Below are positions 13,905 to 21,239 of a DNA stretch of 23,295 bases, in pieces (the first letter of the stretch is position 1; every line of letters begins with the position of its first letter). A program made the position numbers and the translations under genes. This DNA comes from WHTB01 sp050699035 (GTDB lineage: Bacteria > Actinomycetota > Actinomycetes > Propionibacteriales > Nocardioidaceae): assembly GCA_050699035.1 (NCBI GenBank), contig JBOHDE010000037.1, positions 1 to 23,295 on the forward strand, in the 5' to 3' direction. The notes beneath the pieces were generated by a model that was given only the letters and a program-made list of their open reading frames with translations, made no database searches and had not been told where the DNA came from.

Positions 13905-15074
13905 TCAGCCGAGGCTGCCGCCGACCCGGGCGTGGCCCTTCAGCAGGTTGCGGGCGATCGTCCGGCGCTGCATCTCGTCAGTGCCCTCGTAGATGCGGAG
14001 CAGCCGCAGCTCGCGGTACCAGCGCTCGATCGGCAGCTCGCGGGTGTAGCCCATGCCGCCGTGGATCTGCAGCACCCGGTCGACGATCTCGTTCGCCTTC
14101 ACGCCGCCGTAGAGCTTGGCGATCGACTGCGCGTGCCGGGAGTCGACCCCCTGGTCCACCTGCCAGGCGGCATGCAGGACCAGCCAGCGCAGCGCCTCGA
14201 TCTCGACCGCCGAGTCGGCGATCATCCACTGGATCGCCTGCCGCTCGCCGATCGGCTCGCCGAACGTCTCCCGGTTGCGGGCGTGCTCGAGGCTCATCTC
14301 GAGCAGCCGCTCGCAGGCGCCGAGGGCGCGCGCCGGCAGCAGGTAGCGGCCGCGCCCGATCCAGCGCATCGCCAGCTCGAAGCCCTGCCCCTCCGCTCCG
14401 AGGATGTTGCTCGCCGGCACCCGCACGTCGTCGAAGACCAACGAGGCCGGGCCCCACTCCCCCATCGTGTCGATCGGCTCCGACCGCCAGCCCATCTCGC
14501 GGTCGACCAGGAAGCAGGTGACGCCACCGTCGGCGCCCAGGTCCGGATCGGTGACGGCGAACACCATCGCGAAGTCGGCCTCGTTGCCCCGGGTGATGAA
14601 CGTCTTCTCGCCGTTGATCACCCAGTCGCCGCCGTCCTTGCGGGCAGTGGTCCGGATGGCCTTGGCGTCCGACCCGGCTCCGGGCTCGGTGATGCCGAAA
14701 CAGCTCGTCCGCGCACCTTCGATCGTGGGTACGAGGTAGGTCGCCCGCTGCTCGGCGTTCGCCTCGTACAGGATGTTGTCGGCGTCGCCGGCGAGGCCGA
14801 ACGGCACGAACGAACGGCCCAGCTCGATCTCGACCAGCGCCGCCAGCTGTGCGCCGAGGCCCATCCCGCCGTACTCCTCGGGTGTTTGCACGCCGAAGAA
14901 GCCGGCCTGCCTGGCCTTGTCCTGCAGCGCCGCGAGCTGGTCGGCCGGCAGCCCGCGCTCACCGCGTCGCTCCCGTCGCAGCACGTCGGGTTCGAGCGGC
15001 AGCACCTCCTTGCGGACGAAGGTGCGCACCCAGTCGCGGATGTCGCGCTCCTCGTCGGTCAGCGCGAAGTCCAT
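13905..15074 (-). CDS. Acyl-CoA dehydrogenase family flavoenzyme
   Basis: A 389-residue FAD enzyme that introduces a double bond between C2 and C3 of an acyl-CoA, passing electrons to electron-transfer flavoprotein. The three domains are in order: an N-terminal helical part, a central beta part with CFGITEPGAGSDA (125-137) and WVINGEKTFIT (151-161) for FAD and substrate, and a C-terminal helical part with the IHGGMGYTRELPIERWYRE region (337-355). The catalytic base is Glu363 in RIYEGTDEMQ. FGEPIGERQAIQWMIAD is a further signature. Length is normal. The ATG at 15074 has TGAGGG upstream. Chain specificity cannot be read from the sequence; related enzymes serve branched or unusual acids. A divergent short-chain dehydrogenase and a carboxylate transporter nearby suggest an organic-acid pathway. 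Confidence 0.93.
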   Translation of the reverse strand: MDFALTDEERDIRDWVRTFVRKEVLPLEPDVLRRERRGERGLPADQLAALQDKARQAGFFGVQTPEEYGGMGLGAQLAALVEIELGRSFVPFGLAGDADNILYEANAEQRATYLVPTIEGARTSCFGITEPGAGSDAKAIRTTARKDGGDWVINGEKTFITRGNEADFAMVFAVTDPDLGADGGVTCFLVDREMGWRSEPIDTMGEWGPASLVFDDVRVPASNILGAEGQGFELAMRWIGRGRYLLPARALGACERLLEMSLEHARNRETFGEPIGERQAIQWMIADSAVEIEALRWLVLHAAWQVDQGVDSRHAQSIAKLYGGVKANEIVDRVLQIHGGMGYTRELPIERWYRELRLLRIYEGTDEMQRRTIARNLLKGHARVGGSLG

Positions 15075-15077
15075 CCC

Positions 15078-15194
15078 TCAGTCCACCAGTTTCAGATCGG
15101 GGATGCCATCCTCCGGGGCGCGTCCTCGTCGCAGAGTCGTCCTCCCCGATGGGGCGTCGCCAAGGTCGGAGTCGATCTGCTCGAGCGCGTCCAC
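15078..15194 (-). CDS. Possible 38-residue protein upstream of the acyl-CoA dehydrogenase
   Basis: A short frame starts with GTG at 15194, preceded by GAAGG, and ends with TGA three bases before the dehydrogenase ATG, the spacing of an operon partner. The product is charged: VDALEQIDSDLGD, then a basic middle (RTTLRRGR), then EDGIPDLKLVD. About three quarters of third codon positions are G or C, lower than in the neighbours but above background expectation for a non-coding frame. I do not recognise a family. It could equally be leader sequence. Confidence 0.28.
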   Translation of the reverse strand: MDALEQIDSDLGDAPSGRTTLRRGRAPEDGIPDLKLVD

Positions 15195-15284
15195 GATACC
15201 TTCGAGGGTGGGGTCGGGCCCGGCCGGCCACCGGATGCAACCTGGACTCCCCGCAGACCGACGTACCCGCACAGGAGGAGACCC

Positions 15285-16079
15285 ATGACCGACGCTGCCG
15301 CCGGCGACCGACCAGGCGAGATCAGCGGCGCCGGGGCGGTCGTCACCGGTGGCGGCAACGGGATCGGCCGGGCGATCGCCCACCGGCTGGCGGCCGGCGG
15401 TGCCCGCGTGGTGGTGAACGACCTCGACGGCGATGCCGCGTGGGCGGTCGCGCGTGAGGTGCGCGGGTACGCCGTACCCGGGGACGCCGCCGGCGAGCAG
15501 GGCGTGCGTGACCTGATCTCCGCGGCTCGCGAGCACCTCGGCGGCATCGACGTCTACTGCGCGAACGCCGGAGTCGCCGTCGGCGCGGGACCCGAGACCG
15601 CGGAGCCGGTCTGGCAGCACGCCTGGGACGTCAACGTGATGGCCCATGTCCGGGGCGCCCTGGTCCCGGAGTGGCTCGAGCGCGGCCACGGCCGGTTCGT
15701 GGCCACCGTGTCGGCGGCCGGACTGCTGACGATGCTGGGCTCGGCGCCGTACTCGGTCACCAAGCACGCCGCCCTCGCCCACGCCGAGTGGCTGTCCGCG
15801 ACCTACGGCCACCGTGGCATCACCGTCCAGTGCATCTGCCCGCAGGGCGTGCGTACCCAGATCCTGGCCGGCACTGGAACGGCCGGTGACGTGCTCCTCC
15901 AGGACACCGCGATCGAACCCGAGCAGGTCGCGGACGCCCTTTGGGACGGCCTGGCCGACGACCGGTTCCTGGTCTTGCCGCACCCGGAGATGGGTGAGTT
16001 CTACGCCCACCGCGCCGCCGACCCCGATCGGTGGCTGGCCGGGATGCGCCGGCTGCAGCAGCGGATCGACGAGCGATAG
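15285..16079 (+). CDS. Short-chain dehydrogenase/reductase
   Basis: A classical SDR of 264 residues that oxidises or reduces an alcohol/carbonyl with NAD(P). The cofactor motif TGGGNGIG is at 21-28, NAG at 94-96, and the catalytic residues are Ser143 (TVSAAG), Tyr156 and Lys160 (YSVTK). ICPQGVRTQIL follows, as usual after the active site. An Asp at the end of the second strand (VVVNDLDGD, Asp46) favours NAD over NADP. The ATG at 15285 has a strong AGGAGGAG upstream. The gene is divergent from the acyl-CoA dehydrogenase, with about 210 bases between, and both may handle the same substrate class. The reading frame remains open for 60 codons after the TAG; this is probably chance. Confidence 0.9.
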   Translation: MTDAAAGDRPGEISGAGAVVTGGGNGIGRAIAHRLAAGGARVVVNDLDGDAAWAVAREVRGYAVPGDAAGEQGVRDLISAAREHLGGIDVYCANAGVAVGAGPETAEPVWQHAWDVNVMAHVRGALVPEWLERGHGRFVATVSAAGLLTMLGSAPYSVTKHAALAHAEWLSATYGHRGITVQCICPQGVRTQILAGTGTAGDVLLQDTAIEPEQVADALWDGLADDRFLVLPHPEMGEFYAHRAADPDRWLAGMRRLQQRIDER

Positions 16080-16466
16080 TCGGGCGCCGCCGCCGAGGCC
16101 TCGGTCGACGATAAGGTCGCAAATGCGGTGACGGGCCGGCGAGAGGTCGCCACCCGGCACGGCCTCGACGCGCGCGAGATCGCCCAGATGGAGCCAGCGT
16201 TCGAGCACCCGGAGAGCGACCGGGCACGAGAGCTGACCGGGCATCGGGCCGCAGCGCGATAGCTCCCTCGCAAGGGAAACTCGGGGCTGTCGATCCGTGA
16301 CTCAACGTGACAGTGTCCCTCCCCGGCGAGACCGTCGCCGCGGTCCGCTGGAAAGTATGCTTTCCGGCGTCTTAGTGACTGAGCGTGAGACCGCACGGTC
16401 GGCAGGAAACATGCAAGAGTATGGCGCAGGTCATATCCGCACCCCGCGGCCCACAAAGGAGCAAGC
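16080..16466. other. Intergenic region before the tct operon
   Basis: In these 387 bases I see no convincing gene. A small TCCCT-CGCA-AGGGA hairpin lies at 16264-16277 and may end transcription of the SDR gene. The palindrome at 16346-16369 and the ribosome binding site AAAGGAG (16455-16461) belong to the tct operon. The first 180 bases are open in the SDR frame. Confidence 0.5.
16346..16369. promoter_or_regulatory. Palindrome, candidate operator of the tct operon
   Basis: GGAAAGTATGCTTTCC (16350-16365) is a 6-bp inverted repeat around TATG; CGC and GCG outside extend the arms. It lies about 100 bases before the tctC start, where a regulator of the transporter operon would bind. No adjacent regulator gene is present in the window. 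Confidence 0.45.
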
Positions 16467-17528
16467 ATGCAGACGACCTCAATCCATCACGACAACCGCC
16501 GGGTCCGCCCGCGGCGCGGGGCCCGCCGCAGCGCGCTCGCCGGCGTCGCTGGCCTGGCCGCACTCGCGCTGGCCGCCTGCGGCGGAGGATCGGGAGGATC
16601 GGCGGAGTCGGACGCAGGCGCGGACTACCCGGACCAAGAGATCACCTTCGTGGTGCCCTTCTCCGCGGGCGGTCCCACCGACACCGTCACCCGGCTCATC
16701 TCCGAGCCGATGAGCAAAGAGCTCGGCCAGCAGATCGTGGTCCAGAACGTCGAGGGTGCCGGCGGCACCGTCGCCGCCGGCCAGGTCGCCACGGCCGAGT
16801 CCGACGGTTACACCGTGCTGATCCACCACATCGGCATGTCGACCGCTCCGGCGCTGTACCCAGACCTGCCGTACAAGCCGCTCGAAGACTTCAAGCCGGT
16901 CGGTCTGATCACCGACGTCCCGATGACGATCGTGGCGAGAAAGGACTTCGAGCCTGAGACGCTCGAGGACCTGGTCGCCTACGTCAAGGACAACGCCGAC
17001 AAAGTGACCCTGGCCAACGCCGGCATCGGCGCTGCCTCCCAGCTGTGCGGCCTGCTGATCGAGCAAGCCGTCGGCGTGGACCTCACCGAGGTGCCCTACG
17101 ACGGCACAGGACCCGCATTGACCGACCTGGTCGGCGGGCAGGTCGACTTCATGTGCGACCAGACGACCAACACCGCCAGCCAGATCAAGGCCGGGAAGGT
17201 CAAGGGGTACGCCGTCACGACGCCCGAGCCGATCGAGGCGCTGCCCGACCTCCCGACCACGGCCGACGCAGGCCTGCCCGACGTCGAGGTGGGCGTCTGG
17301 CACGGCCTCTACGTGCCGGCCGACACCCCCGACGCAGTCGTGGAGAAGCTGACGGAGGCGCTCAAGGTGGCGCTGGAGGACCAGAACGTCATCGACAAGA
17401 TGGCCGAGCTGGGCACCGCCCCGGTGCCGCCCGAGGACGTCACCCCCGAGGCGCACACCTCGAAGCTCGAGGAGCAGATCGACCTCTGGACCCCGATCAT
17501 CGAGGACGCCGGCGTCACCGGGACCTGA
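16467..17528 (+). CDS. tctC: Tripartite tricarboxylate transporter, substrate-binding lipoprotein
   Basis: A 353-residue extracytoplasmic solute-binding protein of the Bug/TctC family that captures a carboxylate and delivers it to the TctAB membrane complex. The N-terminus has a basic region (RRVRPRRGARR), a hydrophobic run and a lipobox LAAC with the lipid-carrying Cys38, followed by a Gly/Ser-rich tether, so it is anchored to the outer face of the membrane. Family motifs follow: ITFVVPFSAGGPTDTVTRLI, VVQNVEGAGGTVAAGQVA, and the ANAGIGAASQL and EVPYDGTGPALTDLVGGQVDFM stretches that form the ligand pocket. The start ATG has AAAGGAG six bases upstream. It is the first gene of a tctC-tctB-tctA operon. 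The ligand cannot be read; members take citrate, other di- and tricarboxylates and aromatic acids. Confidence 0.93.
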   Translation: MQTTSIHHDNRRVRPRRGARRSALAGVAGLAALALAACGGGSGGSAESDAGADYPDQEITFVVPFSAGGPTDTVTRLISEPMSKELGQQIVVQNVEGAGGTVAAGQVATAESDGYTVLIHHIGMSTAPALYPDLPYKPLEDFKPVGLITDVPMTIVARKDFEPETLEDLVAYVKDNADKVTLANAGIGAASQLCGLLIEQAVGVDLTEVPYDGTGPALTDLVGGQVDFMCDQTTNTASQIKAGKVKGYAVTTPEPIEALPDLPTTADAGLPDVEVGVWHGLYVPADTPDAVVEKLTEALKVALEDQNVIDKMAELGTAPVPPEDVTPEAHTSKLEEQIDLWTPIIEDAGVTGT

Positions 17529-17531
17529 CGG

Positions 17532-18038
17532 GTGAGCACGCCCATGGCCTTCGCCGGGAGGCGTAGCCCCTACGTTCCCGACCTCCTGGCAGGTGGCGTG
17601 TTCGTCCTGCTCGGGCTGGCGTTCGCGATCGGCGGGTCGAGGTACGACGTGGGCTCGGCCCTGCGAATGGGGCCGGGGTACGTACCGCTCGTGCTCGGCG
17701 GGATCCTCACGGTCCTCGGCCTGGTCATCATCGCCCAGGCGTTCCTCGGCCGTGACCAGGCCGAGCGCGAGCTGGCCGACGAGGAACGCCGACCTATCCC
17801 CTGGTGGCGGGCCGCGTTGCTCGTGGCCGGCGTGCTGTACTTCGGGGTGACCGTCCGCGGGATGGGGCTGGCGCCGACCTTGTTCGTGATGACCTTCCTG
17901 GTCGCGCTCGCCGGTCACCGCACCGGCGTGGTGCGGGCGCTGGTCACCGCGGCCGGGCTCACCGTGCTCTGCCTGGTCGTCTTCGTCTACCTCCTACAGC
18001 TCAGGTTGCCGCTGTTCGGCGACTGGCTGGGGGGGTGA
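17532..18038 (+). CDS. tctB: Tripartite tricarboxylate transporter, small membrane subunit
   Basis: A 168-residue membrane protein with four hydrophobic segments: about residues 17-34, 48-70, 92-112 and 135-156. SALRMGPGYVPLVLGGILTVLGL is the TctB family signature. It joins TctA in the cytoplasmic membrane as the small permease subunit. GTG at 17532 starts 3 bases after the tctC stop; a second possible start is ATG at 17544. The 3-base gap to tctA on the other side shows tight coupling. Identification rests on topology, the signature and gene order. Confidence 0.88.
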   Translation: MSTPMAFAGRRSPYVPDLLAGGVFVLLGLAFAIGGSRYDVGSALRMGPGYVPLVLGGILTVLGLVIIAQAFLGRDQAERELADEERRPIPWWRAALLVAGVLYFGVTVRGMGLAPTLFVMTFLVALAGHRTGVVRALVTAAGLTVLCLVVFVYLLQLRLPLFGDWLGG

Positions 18039-18041
18039 CCG

Positions 18042-19544
18042 ATGGACCTCTCCGGCATCGGGCTGGGTCTCGAGACCGCCCTCCAGCCCGGCAACATCTT
18101 GATCTGCCTGCTCGGCGTCACGCTGGGCACGCTGGTCGGCGTGCTGCCCGGCATCGGCCCCACGGCGACGGTGGCGCTGCTGCTGCCGATCACGTTCAAC
18201 TTCGACCCCGTCGCATCCTTGATCATGCTGGCGGGCATCTACTACGGCGCTCAGTACGGCGGCTCCACCACGGCGATCCTGCTGAACCTCCCGGGTGAGT
18301 CGTCGGCCGCGGTCACCGCGCTCGACGGACACCAGATGGCCCTGCAGGGCCGGGCCGGTCCCGCACTCGCGACGGCGGCGCTCGGCTCGTTCTTCGCGGG
18401 CACGGTCGCCACGGTGGTGCTGGCCTTCTTCGCCCCGCCGCTCGCGAGTGCGGCGCTGAAGTTCGGGCCGGCCGAGTACTTCGCCCTCGTCGTGCTCGGC
18501 CTGATCGCCTCCATCGCCCTGGCCAGAGGGTCGCCGATCAAGGCCCTGGCGATGATCGTGCTGGGGCTGCTGCTCGGCACGATGGGGCAGGACCTCAATA
18601 CCGGCGTCCCGCGGTTCACCTTCGGGGTCCGCGAGCTGTACAACGGCCTCGACTTCGTCTCGCTCGCGGTCGGCATGTTCGGCCTGGCCGAGATCATCCG
18701 CAACCTCGAGCAGCGGCAGAGCGCGAGCCTGGTGACGAAGAAGGTCCGTGGGCTGTGGCTGACGCGCCAGGACGCACGCACCATCACCGGGCCGGTGCTG
18801 CGCGGCACCACGATGGGTTCACTGCTCGGGGTGCTCCCCGGCGCCGGGCACGTGTTGGCGGCGTTCACCTCGTACTCGATGGAAAAGCGCCTCTCCAAGA
18901 CCCCCGAGAAGTTCGGCCGGGGGGCCATCGAGGGCGTGGCCGCGCCGGAGTCAGCCAACAACGCCGCCGCCCAGACGTCGTTCATCCCGCTGCTCACGCT
19001 GGGCCTGCCGGCGCACCCGGTGATGGCACTGCTGGTCGGTGCGTTCATCATCCAGGGGATCACACCGGGGCCCAACGTCATCAATGACGAGCCCGCGCTC
19101 TTCTGGGGCCTGATCGCCTCGATGTGGGTGGGCAACCTGCTGCTCGTCCTGCTCAACCTGCCGCTGATCGGGCTGTGGGTGCGGCTGCTGACCGTGCCGT
19201 ACGAGGTGCTGTTCCCGGCGATCATCGCGTTCGCCGCGATCGGCTGCTACTCGCTGGGCCTGAACGCGTGGGACGTGTTCGCGATCGCGGCCTCCGGCGT
19301 GCTGGGCTATGCGCTCATCCGCTGGGGCTGCGAACCCGCGCCACTGCTGCTCGGGTTCGTCCTCGGGCCGTTGCTGGAGGAGAACCTCCGGCGCGCTATG
19401 ACCATCTCCCGCGGTGACCCGTCGGTGTTCGTGACCCGCCCGATCTCGGCGACCCTGCTGCTGCTCGCGGTCGCCGCCCTCGTGGTGTCGCTGCTCCCGG
19501 CCGTACGACGCAAACGCCAGGCGGTGTTCACCGAGGAGGACTGA
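18042..19544 (+). CDS. tctA: Tripartite tricarboxylate transporter, large permease subunit
   Basis: A 500-residue membrane protein with about 11 or 12 transmembrane segments, the transport channel of the system. The two inverted-repeat substrate motifs are present: GVLPGIGPTATVALLLP (about 33-49) and GVLPGAGHVLAAF (about 264-276). YYGAQYGGSTTAILLNLPGE, AAPESANNAAAQTSFIPLLTLGLP and the C-terminal PLLLGFVLGPLLEENLRRAM are strong TctA signatures. It starts with ATG, 3 bases after tctB. It ends 12 bases before the converging hydrolase gene, with no clear terminator between. Transport is presumably driven by the proton or sodium gradient, known for the family. Confidence 0.95.
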   Translation: MDLSGIGLGLETALQPGNILICLLGVTLGTLVGVLPGIGPTATVALLLPITFNFDPVASLIMLAGIYYGAQYGGSTTAILLNLPGESSAAVTALDGHQMALQGRAGPALATAALGSFFAGTVATVVLAFFAPPLASAALKFGPAEYFALVVLGLIASIALARGSPIKALAMIVLGLLLGTMGQDLNTGVPRFTFGVRELYNGLDFVSLAVGMFGLAEIIRNLEQRQSASLVTKKVRGLWLTRQDARTITGPVLRGTTMGSLLGVLPGAGHVLAAFTSYSMEKRLSKTPEKFGRGAIEGVAAPESANNAAAQTSFIPLLTLGLPAHPVMALLVGAFIIQGITPGPNVINDEPALFWGLIASMWVGNLLLVLLNLPLIGLWVRLLTVPYEVLFPAIIAFAAIGCYSLGLNAWDVFAIAASGVLGYALIRWGCEPAPLLLGFVLGPLLEENLRRAMTISRGDPSVFVTRPISATLLLLAVAALVVSLLPAVRRKRQAVFTEED

Positions 19545-19556
19545 GCCGGCGAGCCG

Positions 19557-20486
19557 TCACGGTGAGGTGGCGTCGCTTCGACGTACGTGCTTGTCCAGGA
19601 ACGAGGTCAGCCTCGCTGTGGTTTCGGCGGGGGCTTCCTCGGGGACGTAGTGGTCGCACGGCAGCGCCTCGCCTTCGACCGTGGTGGCGTAGCCGCGCCA
19701 CGCGCTCAGCACGTCGTAGCTCCTGCCGACGAAGCTGTGCGCTCCCCACAACGCCAGGGTGGGACAGGTGAGCGTGCGGCCGTCGGCGAGGTCGGCGGCG
19801 TCGTGTTCGAGGTCGATCGAGGCCGCGGCCCGGTAGTCCTCACAGGAGGCGTGGATCGCTCTCGGGTCGGAGAAGCAGCGGACGTACTCGTCGATGGCCG
19901 CCTCGTCGAGCGCGGTCCCGCCGTGGTGGCGACCGGTCATCCGGGCCCGGATCCAGAACTCGGGGTCGTGCCCGATGAGTCGCTCCGGAATGCCGTTGCC
20001 AGCGGCCAGGAAGAACCAGTGGTAGTAGCCGAGGCCGAAGGTGGCGTCGACGTGGCTGAAGGTGTAGTGGGTCGGCACGATGTCGAGGGCTGCGAGCGCG
20101 AGCACCGCATCGGGGAAGTCCAGCGCCAGCCGGTGGGCCACGCGGGCGCCGCGGTCGTGTCCGACCACCGCGTAACGGTCGAAGCCGAGCGCACGCATGA
20201 CGCCGTGCTGATCGGTCGCCATCGCCCGCTTCGAGTACGGCGCGTGGTCGGGCGCTGAGTCTGGTTTGCTGCTGTCCCCGTACCCGCGCAGGTCGGTCAG
20301 CACGACCGTGTAGCGAGTGGCCAGGGCGGGTGCGACGTGGTGCCAGATCAGGTGGCTCTGCGGGTAGCCGTGCAAGAACAGCACCGGCGGCCCCGCACCC
20401 GCCGACACCGTGTTGATCGTGACGGCGGGTGCAGTGCCGACCTCGACCAGCCGCTGCTCGAAGGTGCCCGGTAGCGGGACAGTCAT
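19557..20486 (-). CDS. Alpha/beta hydrolase, probable haloacetate dehalogenase
   Basis: A 309-residue alpha/beta hydrolase with the active-site set of fluoroacetate/haloacetate dehalogenases (EC 3.8.1.3). The oxyanion region is HGYPQS (39-44). The nucleophile is Asp111 in GHDRGARVAH, followed by Arg112 and Arg115, which in the Rhodopseudomonas enzyme hold the carboxylate. Asp135 in ALDIVPT is the acid, His156-Trp157 in YYHWFF and Tyr218 in SCEDYR match the halide-binding trio, and His279 in CDHYVPEE is the base. All keep the spacing of that enzyme by eye. The ATG at 20486 has GGAGTG upstream. The gene converges with tctA, whose product could import the acid. Related enzymes can also act as epoxide hydrolases, so substrate remains open. 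Confidence 0.85.
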   Translation of the reverse strand: MTVPLPGTFEQRLVEVGTAPAVTINTVSAGAGPPVLFLHGYPQSHLIWHHVAPALATRYTVVLTDLRGYGDSSKPDSAPDHAPYSKRAMATDQHGVMRALGFDRYAVVGHDRGARVAHRLALDFPDAVLALAALDIVPTHYTFSHVDATFGLGYYHWFFLAAGNGIPERLIGHDPEFWIRARMTGRHHGGTALDEAAIDEYVRCFSDPRAIHASCEDYRAAASIDLEHDAADLADGRTLTCPTLALWGAHSFVGRSYDVLSAWRGYATTVEGEALPCDHYVPEEAPAETTARLTSFLDKHVRRSDATSP

Positions 20487-20514
20487 CAGACGTCACTCCT
20501 GCCGATCGGGAAGG

Positions 20515-20538
20515 CGTATGATGGATCGTATGACAAAT
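20515..20538 (+). promoter_or_regulatory. Promoter and 12-bp tandem repeat of the mazEF-type pair
   Basis: CGTATGATGGAT (20515-20526) and CGTATGACAAAT (20527-20538) match at 9 of 12 positions. The first contains a good -10 hexamer, TATGAT (20517-20522), seven bases before ATG at 20530, so the mRNA may be leaderless. Tandem short sites over the promoter are what a ribbon-helix-helix antitoxin would bind to repress its own operon. Confidence 0.45.
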
Positions 20539-20805
20539 CGTGCGACAGTGCTCGTGCAGGCGCGTGTGCCCGACGCCGCGGCCCACCAGCTGGACGACGA
20601 CGCGCGCGCACTCGGGCTGGCGAACCGCTCCGAAGCGGTGCGCGAGGCAATGCGGCTGCTGCACCACAAGGCCCGGCAGGCCGCCCTCGCCCGCGACTAC
20701 GACACCTTCTACGGCACCGATACCGAGGCACCGGTCAGCGACGTCACGGCAGTCGGTGACCAGATTGCGGCCGAGGCCATCGTCGATCAGCAGAAGACCC
20801 ACTAG
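20530..20805 (+). CDS. Ribbon-helix-helix type antitoxin
   Basis: A 91-residue protein with a short strand (RATVLVQARVP) followed by two helices (AAAHQLDDDARALGL, then RSEAVREAMRLLHHKA), the ribbon-helix-helix DNA-binding fold used by MazE-like antitoxins; residues 50-91 form a polar, acidic tail that would wrap the toxin. The MazF-type gene starts 5 bases downstream. The start is uncertain: ATG at 20530 fits the TATGAT promoter and the fold, while ATG at 20518 or 20521 could use GGGAAGG (20508-20514). It is divergent from the dehalogenase-like gene. The fold is inferred from the sequence pattern; pairing with the toxin follows from gene order. Confidence 0.75.
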   Translation: MTNRATVLVQARVPDAAAHQLDDDARALGLANRSEAVREAMRLLHHKARQAALARDYDTFYGTDTEAPVSDVTAVGDQIAAEAIVDQQKTH

Positions 20806-20810
20806 CACAC

Positions 20811-21143
20811 ATGTTCCGAGGCGACGTCTGGGACGTGCAGTTCCCTCCGCCGGTCGGCTCACGGCCAGGTGTCGTACTCACGACCAACGCGCTGATTCCC
20901 CGCCTCGGTGCCGTGACCATCGCCGAGATCACCGGCACCGAGGGACCAGGCTCGACCCACATCGAAGTCAGCCCAGAAGCTGGCCTGACCGGACGATCCC
21001 GATCGTGGGTCAACGTCACCGGCCTGCACACCGTGCCGAAAGGCAAGCTTCGCCGGCATCGCGGACGACTCGCCCCGACCGAGCTCAGCCGCGTCGCGAC
21101 CGCAGTCCGCACCTACCTCGACCTCGAGGCCGACCAGCTTTGA
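20811..21143 (+). CDS. mazF: MazF/PemK-family mRNA interferase toxin
   Basis: A 110-residue toxin of the MazF/PemK family, which cuts RNA at short specific sequences and stops growth when not held by its antitoxin. FRGDVWDVQFPPPVGSRPGVVLT (2-24) is the family start, with the RGD/W and the RPGVVLT strand. GLTGRSRSWVNVTGLHTVPKGKL (about 61-83) is the second signature, carrying the catalytic-region residues, and RLAPTELSRVATAVRTYLDL is the last helix. The ATG is 5 bases after the antitoxin stop codon. Length and key motifs look complete, so the toxin may be active. Its cleavage site cannot be predicted. Confidence 0.87.
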   Translation: MFRGDVWDVQFPPPVGSRPGVVLTTNALIPRLGAVTIAEITGTEGPGSTHIEVSPEAGLTGRSRSWVNVTGLHTVPKGKLRRHRGRLAPTELSRVATAVRTYLDLEADQL

Positions 21144-21239
21144 GACCGACCGGCGGCACCTCACATTCCTCGGTGCTGCGTCGTCCTACCAGCGAGACGC
21201 AGTCCACGGCCAGGAGGCCGCGAGAAGAGGAAGCTGAGC

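Noticed and set aside
12938..14521. Long plus-strand open frame opposite the LmeA-like and acyl-CoA dehydrogenase genes
   Set aside because: It is a shadow frame: Arg/Gly/Pro/His-rich, without motifs, opposite well-supported genes.
13932..15284. Plus-strand open frame leading into the SDR
   Set aside because: Antisense of the acyl-CoA dehydrogenase; the SDR has its own strong AGGAGGAG site and normal start at 15285.
16080..16262. 60-codon in-frame continuation of the SDR after its TAG stop
   Set aside because: The SDR is complete at the usual length; open frames of this size are common by chance in high-GC DNA, and no domain is visible.
16479..17918. Long minus-strand frame opposite tctC and tctB
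   Set aside because: Composition is that of a mirror frame (Gly/Arg/His-rich); tctC and tctB have clear family motifs on the plus strand.
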